Source: Euonymus europaeus (Eukaryota > Streptophyta > Magnoliopsida > Celastrales > Celastraceae). From it: a stretch of DNA of 64,000 bases. The notes under the pieces are model-generated. The model saw nothing but the letters and a program-made list of their open reading frames with translations, was not told where the DNA came from and made no database searches. The stretch spans positions 4,997,544-5,061,543 of the forward strand of contig OY756968.1 in assembly GCA_963580455.1 (NCBI GenBank), given 5' to 3'. Every line of letters starts with the position of its first letter. The stretch's first letter is position 1. The translations under genes were made by a program, and so were the position numbers. Of the stretch, positions 56,921 through 64,000 are shown in pieces.

Positions 56921-59900
56921 ATGGCCGTTAACAAGACCAAGATTAACAGCAATGCTGTTTGTGGGGGCGGATGTTCGAGTGAGAGTGGGAGTTCGCCGAG
57001 TCCGCCACCGTCGCCGCCCAGTCACGTTGGCATCTCTCAATGCCGGCGGCGGATGCTGTTACGCACGAAGTCCCTGCAGCCTCGTCGTGAAGGCCTGCTC
57101 GCCTCTGTGCTCCGCAGGCGAAAGTACATGTTTGTGCTGCCGTTGCTGTACATCTCCGGGCTGCTCATGTGTGTGGGGCCCTTCTCAGCTCTCGTGGGCC
57201 GTACTCTTCCTCCTGGTTCGGTCTACAGTAGCCACAAGTTGTTTGAGAAATTGTGGCCTGCTATCGAGAGTGATAACTCCACTGCAATTGAGGTTTGCTT
57301 CATAAATCTCTGTGAGTTTCTGTTTGGTTGCTGGCAAAATGTGAAAGAAATAACGGGAAGAAGGTTTTGGATCTTAGAATGTTTGTGAACTAGCGAAGTC
57401 GAGAGCAAATGATGCGTTTTCCTTTAAACTAATCTATTTTACTCTCATAGTGCGAGGAAGTAGTAGCTGGTTGTTGAATTAACGTGTGTCAAAGTCGTTT
57501 AGATCGACTGATTTGCGCTGCTAAAGTCTAATCAAATAAGTTTTGGGGCTTCGCTCATATGTAAAACAGATTTGGATTTGGTTCTGAGTTAATGTCGATT
57601 CTTCGATACTTTCTTTAGCTATTCAGAGTTGAGAATTGAGTGCATCTATTAGCAGAATTCACAGGTAGTTCGTGCTCTTCTGGTAGGTGGTTGAGTAGAC
57701 TTGAGAATAGAATTGATTCTATGGAATCTCACTTAAGAAAAGTGGTTTTAGTGACTGTAAACTTCATGCTTGTTTATCGGATGTCTTGTTGCCAATCAAG
57801 TGGAGAAAGTAGAATAAAAATGGAATCTGTCTTCAGGAAGAAAAGATAAATTTCAATGATTTTGAAAATTTGATTCACTTTAATAATTGAATACCAACAG
57901 TGCACCAAGAAATCTGACTTCTAATAAGCAAGTTCTGCATCTTGAGTTGAAAGGTTATCCTGTCAGTTATAGTTTGGTAGAATGGAAATGTCATTGATAG
58001 TTTCTAAGTTTTATTCTTTCAGAGGAATAACTCTCCAGAGGTGCTTGTGATTTTCATTGACCTGTTTTATATCTATATGGAGCCTTACGTTATTCTCAAA
58101 TCAAACGATTGATGTGTAGACAATTCCATTAGGAAAAATGATGTGTGTGTTTTTTTTTGGCTTCTTGCAGCTGTCTTCTGTGTGGAAATACAAAAGGGGG
58201 CTGAAAATGCAAAGACCTTGTCCAAATTCAACAGCTGGACAAAATATTGGTGTACGCAATGGTAGCATAATAACTTAAAAAATTCTCTTTTTTATAAATT
58301 AATTTTTCTGGATTTCAATTATCTTCTGCAAAACTTTTCATTTGGGACTACTTGTGCAAATAAATTTATAATCTGATATCCCAGAAAATTGATGTTTCTG
58401 TTGCATTTCAGAGTCATCTGCTCCAAGTGGTTACTTGATCGTTGAGGCTAATGGTGGTCTGAACCAACAGCGTTCTGCGGTATGTTATTGATCAGCTTTT
58501 AGCATAAGCCAATGAGGGTCTACATTGTTTCTTTCTGTTTTCTCAGAAAGCTGTTTGAGAGTTCAGGCTTGTTAGCTGTGCACTATGATGCAATGATAAC
58601 CACATCTTGTTTCAATTTCTGCATTTAAGGATTGTTCTTACCGATTCAATCTGTCATATTATAGATCTGCAATGCAGTGGCTCTTGCTGGACTTTTGAAT
58701 GCAGTATTAGTGATTCCTCACTTTGATTTCCATAGTGTCTGGAGAGATCAAAGGTGAGTACACAATTCACTTAACTAATTATTTCTCTGGTGCCAAATTT
58801 TAATTTGAAGATACCAAGCATACTCACGGTAGATGTAAATCTAATCTACTATGGGATATATTGATTTCTTAACTGGTCAACTTCAAGCTCCTAATGTTTG
58901 CAATAGTCAAGATACTGAGAGATTTTAATAAATTTTTCCATTCAAAAAAAAGAAAAAAGATACTGAGACATTAGGTTAGTGGCTAGGATTCCGAGGGAAA
59001 AAGTTTACATTGTATTTCCTATGGTTATCTCCTTCCCTTTTTAAGAGACCTGTGAGAAATACAAATATACTTATTGTTGTGAAGAGTTTGTACTTTTCAC
59101 GTCGTAATTGGAATTGCTTTATGTTTAGCTTTGCGAGGAGGGGTTCTGGCATGAGCTTTGCTTTAGTGTATTCATTATAGTTTCTCCAACACATTTAAGT
59201 TGTTGAATTCAATACCCTTGAACAAAAGTACTCCCTCCATTCCTAAATAAGTGTCGTTTAAGGTTTTTGCACAAGTATTAAGGAAACTATTAAATAGTCT
59301 TAATATTAGTAAAAAAAATGCATTAGACTGAAATACCCTTATTAAAAAGATGAAAAGTTAATTAATGTGTGCACTTATTAAGCTCTTAGTTAAAAACGAG
59401 AATAATGATAAATTTGGGGGAAAAAAAAATTATGCTATGGATTTATAAAACGATAGATATTTTGAAACAAAAATAAATTTCTAAAACGACACTTATTTAG
59501 GAACGGAGGGAGTAATCAACTCAACAATTAAATTAATGGGTGTGGTCCCACTGTGAATGTACAGAGTCAGATGCATTTGTATTTCGCTTGGGGAATAGGG
59601 GAAGGCAATGTAAAGTACTACTTTTTCAATGGTGATTTTACCTAATGCAATGGGTGTTACCAAAGATGATCCACATGAACCTTCAAAACTGGAGATTGAA
59701 ATGATTGACTTAAAGTATGTTTTTTTAAAAATGGTCCACCGTGTCAAGTTCTTAACGTGCTAGAATTCATTGTATGAAGGAAGGCTGAAATAGGAATATG
59801 CCGCATATTGAGAGTATGTTTGGATATTGTTTTTGTTTTTAATAATTAAAAACGATTTTGAGTATAGTTTTCAAAAACAGTTTTTAAAATGAATAAAGTG

Positions 59901-62900
59901 TTAAAAATTCATTTGGATTATGTTATTTGTAAACTGTTTTCTAAATAAAAAATACAAAGTTTAGACACAAAATAAGATTAGTTATATAATATAACAAGAA
60001 GAGTAATGAACAATGACGAAAAGTAAATCAAATAAATTTGGAGAGATAATGAAGAAGAGACAAGGGAGAGAAGAGCTGGAGAGAGAAGAAATGAGAGAGA
60101 AGAGATCGTAACAACTAATGAGAAAGGGAGGAAGAAGTAGAGCAAGAGGAAAAAAATAAATTTCAATTTATTCACAAAAATGCCACCAATTCATTTTCAA
60201 AATTCTTCAAAACATGATTTAGTTGTTTTCGATTTTCTGTTTTCAAAAACACAATTCTGAAAAATTATTTTCAAAAACTGTAAACCCAAATGAATTTTCA
60301 TCCAGTTTTCTATTTTGAAAAACAAAAAATAGTTTTGAAAACATGTTCCAAACAAATCTATTCTTTAGCATTCATAATATCATAATTTTGGATTATCATT
60401 TCTATCTCCATAACTTTACTAATAATTGAACATTTATCTGTTCTACAGTGATTTTGCGGATATATATGATGAAGATCATTTTGTTGCCACTCTTAAGGGA
60501 TATGTGAGTGTTGTTAAAGAGCTGCCTGAGGAACTATTGGATAGATATGATTATAATTTGAGTAATATTCCAAACATTCGTATTGAAGCGTGGGCTAAAC
60601 CCAAGTATTACTTGGCAGAAGTTTATCCTGTCCTGCAGGACCAAGGGTATGTGCTGAAGCATTGCTTTTTTAAACTAGTAGTTAGCTTTGAGCACAACCA
60701 GATGCTGTTTACTCGCATTCTTCTCAGTGAGAGTCATTTGTTTAGCAAACTGAAACTTAAAAATTATTTAATGATGCAACCATAAATGATAAATTGGTTG
60801 TGCAATCTTTATCTCTGTAAATTTTTCCCCATAATTATCCTATTATCAGAATTTTCACAAGTTTTTTTTTTCTTTTCCTTGTTGGTTATTTGTTGGAAGC
60901 AGGGTTATTCGCATAGCACCATTTGCTAATAGATTGGCGATGAATGTTCCACCTCATATACAACTGCTAAGATGCATCGCTAATTATAAAGCATTACAAT
61001 TCTCTTCCTCCATATCATCTCTAGCTGAGAAGTTAGTTAACCGGATGATTGAAAACAGCTCAAGGACTGGTGGGAAGTATGTCTCTGTCCATCTACGGTT
61101 TGAGGAGGTATTGGTGCTGATTTCTCAGTCATCTCAAAGCAAGTTGCTCACTATATAAATGTTTAGTGTTTGCAATTGAAGAACAAATCTCTCTTGAACT
61201 TTTAGGACATGGTGGCCTTCTCATGCTGTGTGTATGATGGAGGAAAGGCTGAAAAATATGAAATGGATTTATTTCGAGAAGTCGGGTGGAAGGGGAAGTT
61301 CAGACGAAAAGATCGGGTTATTGTACCTGGTCTCAATCGAATCAACGGGAAATGCCCTCTCACTCCTTTGGAGGTACCTACTGTATCTACTTCTGTTCTT
61401 GCTTATTGGACTTCAAAGCCTGATTTGAGTATTCCCAACTATAATATAACTAGAATTGATATTTTATGTTCTTTCATGCTCTGTCTAGAGGTATTTCTTT
61501 TGTCAAATGCTGCTTTGGTTCTTGCAGCTTTGATACAAATATTTTTTGGCTTACACATTATTTTGCAGAATCTTTTGCACGGATATAGTAGAAAGACACC
61601 ACAAATTTGTTTGGAGACTGGATTGATTGTATGGCCTGTAAAATGGTCTCATATACTGTTAAATGATGCAATATTTGCTCAATATGAATATTAAGGGATT
61701 GGAATGGTAGAGCTTGGTGCATTGGTGATTTCATGAGATCCTTTCACTGTTTTGATAGGTTATACCTCCATGTTTTGCTGGTTTGGATTTATTCATGTTC
61801 CTTTATTTCACATCATAAGAAAATGTAGCTTGAAAGGAAATGTGGTGAACTGCATGGTTCTTTTCTTGTGACTACTATGGTTCATTTAGTTCAAATGGTT
61901 GTTATACCCGAGGAAATGTGGCATACTCTCAACAAAAATGCGATTAATAAATTTTAACACTATTATGGAAATCCTTTCATGCACCCAGAATTGTAGATAG
62001 GTCATTCGGATGCAATCTTTTGTATTTTAACTATTAACACTTCCTTATGGATTGCATTCAGGAAAAGAAAAAGGAAAAAAGAAACACTTCTGCATAAACA
62101 TTGTTTCTTCTAGACATGCTTATGTGTTTTTGACAAAAGTAATCTTTTGTATTGTGTTAATTCTTGTGTCAGCATAGGTCGGGATGGTGTTACGTGGTAT
62201 GGGACTCGATAACAGCACTTCGATTTATTTAGCCTCAGGGAAAATTTACCAAGCAGAGAAACATTTAGCTCCTTTGAGAAAGATGTTTCCCCTTCTCTAC
62301 ACTAAGGAGTCTCTTGCAACCCCCGAAGAGCTTGCTCCTTTTGAGGTAATACCCTTTTCACTACTCATGTTTGTGGAGTTTTTTGTAACTCGTGATTTGG
62401 TGAATTGACCGATGACTTATAAAAGTCATCGTCCATAGAAAACAAGGTCAATGTGAGTTGCTTTTTTTTAGACTTTTTATCATCACTGACAGTCCTGCTG
62501 TAAAACTTTATACTCTTCAATATCTGAGCGTTCAATTGCATTCAAGAATCACCTGTGCGGCTGTGCTGAGAATGCTCTTAATGGAGTTCATGGGCCTGGT
62601 CATGGATTTCTCGAGAATAACATTGAATCTCAATGCCATCAGTGCTGAACATGGCTTCATAATGTGAATTCAAGATCAGTCAAGCGAGGAATATATGGAA
62701 TTTGAATGACTAAGAGATGTTTTACCATTTATCCAAGCAACATGCTGTTGTTGATTAGCATTATGACTTGGTTGATTTTTGCAGATTAAAATCATGAGGT
62801 CAATTGTTAACAGTTGATGGTTGTAAATACTTGAATCTTGTGCTAAGGAACTTTTTCAAGCCTTTATAGCTGGATCCTGAAATTTGAAACTTTTCAGTAA

Positions 62901-64000
62901 GCCTTAACGCGTACAGTGTACTCATCTTAGTTAGAAATTCTCATGTGCTAGCTAGAACAATGATACATGAAACTTGTAACCTTAGAATCTTTAGTCTTTG
63001 TAATTTTTTTATCGAGCCAATAGAACCAGTACCGTTGTCGTTCAGTGGGGGTCCTTTTGATTGTGCTGATGTTTGGGGATTAAGTTTGAACAACTGACAT
63101 CATACAGATTGATATAATTAATTACTTTTACCATATTTGCTTTCAAAGTTACTGGACTGACTGATTGGGTAAAGTGTCTGATCTCAAAACGAGTTTAACT
63201 GAAATAGTAACATGGTGCCATCCAGCTGACTTTTCAGTTGGTTCTTTTTACTTCTGTGCACTTAAATGCCAGTTTTCTCCCTTTGTAGGACTATTCTTCG
63301 AGATTGGCTGCTCTGGACTACACGGTGTGCTTGTATAGTGAGGTCTTTGTAACAACTCAGGGGGGCAACTTCCCACACTTTCTGATGGGCCACCGAAGGT
63401 TCCTTTTTGATGGACATGCAAAGACCATTAATCCTGATAAACGCAAGCTTGTTGTACTACTGCAGGACATGGGTATAAGGTATTTGTATTTTCCTTCTTT
63501 ACTTCTGCAATATCTCGACTTTCACAGATACTTTAGGATGCTGAAGTAACTTAATGCATTGGATGATCAATGTCTCTTATATAGCCAATCATTAAGTTGT
63601 AGTTGGTGTCCAACCAGCCCTGTTTTTATCTTTACCATTTTCTACTGAAAAGGAGGCAGGATTACTTTGATGTAATTTAGTTAAATTGTAGTACTAGGAA
63701 AATGTTGTCATGATGTGAAAAGTTCTTATCTCCAGTAAGAATGTGGAATTTTTTAGTTCGTGTTTTTGAATTCGTAAAAAATGTTACATTGGGAGATAGA
63801 GGCTCCAGGCTTTAGATTAAAAAAACTACAATGTATGAATTATTCTTTTTCACTCATCTATCCAGTGTCTTTGCATTTGCTTCACAGTTGGAAAGCCTTC
63901 AAGGATCAGATGAAGGCTATGCTTGCTGAAAGTGATCGCAAGGGAATGATGGTACCCAGAGTCAGAAAATTCAACAGGAAAACTTCTGTTTACACCTATC
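56921..64000 (+). CDS. Plant O-fucosyltransferase family protein (3' end outside window)
   Basis: Ten exons seen: 56921-57292, 58171-58261, 58412-58479, 58665-58753, 60449-60646, 60903-61107, 61206-61373, 62178-62345, 63289-63479, and 63888 to beyond the edge. All phases fit; 554 codons so far. It has type II Golgi topology: a Ser/Pro-rich cytosolic head, basic RRRKYMF and one membrane helix ([20 protein letters not shown]), then the lumenal GDP-fucose O-fucosyltransferase domain (PF10250): [114 protein letters not shown]. These enzymes are thought to transfer sugars in cell-wall or glycoprotein synthesis; the acceptor is unknown. Intron 4 (1.7 kb) is inflated by two MITEs. Confidence 0.93.
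59231..59512. mobile_element. Stowaway MITE in intron 4 of the O-fucosyltransferase gene
   Basis: Near-perfect inverted ends: CTCCCTCCATTCCTAAATAA and, reverse-complemented on the right, CTCCCTCCGTTCCTAAATAA, continuing through GTGTCGTTT. TA target duplication at 59229-59230 and 59513-59514. 282 bp. Confidence 0.9.
59815..60358. mobile_element. hAT-like MITE in intron 4 of the O-fucosyltransferase gene
   Basis: Left GTATGTTTGGATATTGTTTT and, reverse-complemented on the right, ATTTGTTTGGAACATGTTTT, are the start of long imperfect inverted repeats rich in TTTTGAAAA/TTTTCAAAA. About 540 bp, with a purine-rich centre (GAGAGAAG-type). The TSD is not clear. Confidence 0.5.

Overview
This is a nuclear genome window from a flowering plant, most likely a eudicot. 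Evidence: spliced GT-AG genes with plant-only families (NSP2-type GRAS factor, AUX1/LAX auxin carrier, SRO/RCD1-like PARP, thaumatin-like protein), plant LTR retrotransposon lineages, and a nuclear copy of chloroplast trnL-CAA. The species cannot be named from the sequence. No prokaryotic or viral locus was seen.

Layout. 1-779 (-): 5' part of an NSP2 gene with a near-perfect miR171h target site. About 2.4-21.3 kb: old host sequence with exon-like blocks on the minus strand, interrupted by two nearly intact LTR retrotransposons. One is a Gypsy/Tat-type element (3146-12983, TSD GACTC) that carries a three-exon gene on its antisense strand. The other is a Copia/Tork-type element on the minus strand (13284-18632, TSD GTCTA). 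21298-22393: a non-autonomous Mutator-like element. 22.9-24.1 kb (+): a small two-helix membrane protein (DUF4536/DMAC1-like) whose intron holds a plastid DNA insert. 25.8-29.5 kb (-): seven-exon OB-fold protein. 30.8-33.5 kb (+): Cys-type selenoprotein K homologue. 34.6-35.1 kb: a TRIM element. 37.7-39.6 kb (-): LAX auxin influx carrier with one odd splice acceptor. 40.6-41.9 kb (+): thaumatin-like protein with a GPI-like tail. 42.6-43.6 kb (-): decayed SRO (RCD1-like) gene. 45.5-48.6 kb (+): UFM1. 49.5-50.6 kb: a second Mutator-like element. 53.1-55.0 kb: a 5'-truncated LINE with a CACTA-like insertion inside it. 55.2-56.0 kb: two MITEs. 56.9 kb to the end (+): O-fucosyltransferase gene, cut by the window end, with a Stowaway and a hAT-like MITE in intron 4.

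The genes do not form a pathway; it is an ordinary gene neighbourhood with several head-to-head pairs (OB-fold/SelK, LAX/TLP, SRO/UFM1). The most informative structures are the spliced antisense gene inside the Gypsy element, the miR171h site in NSP2, the missing AG acceptor in LAX, and the C-to-T-like nonsense changes shared by both LTR elements. I found no clearly unprecedented system. Exon junctions were built by hand from GT-AG signals, reading-frame phase and family conservation; none is supported by transcript data here.
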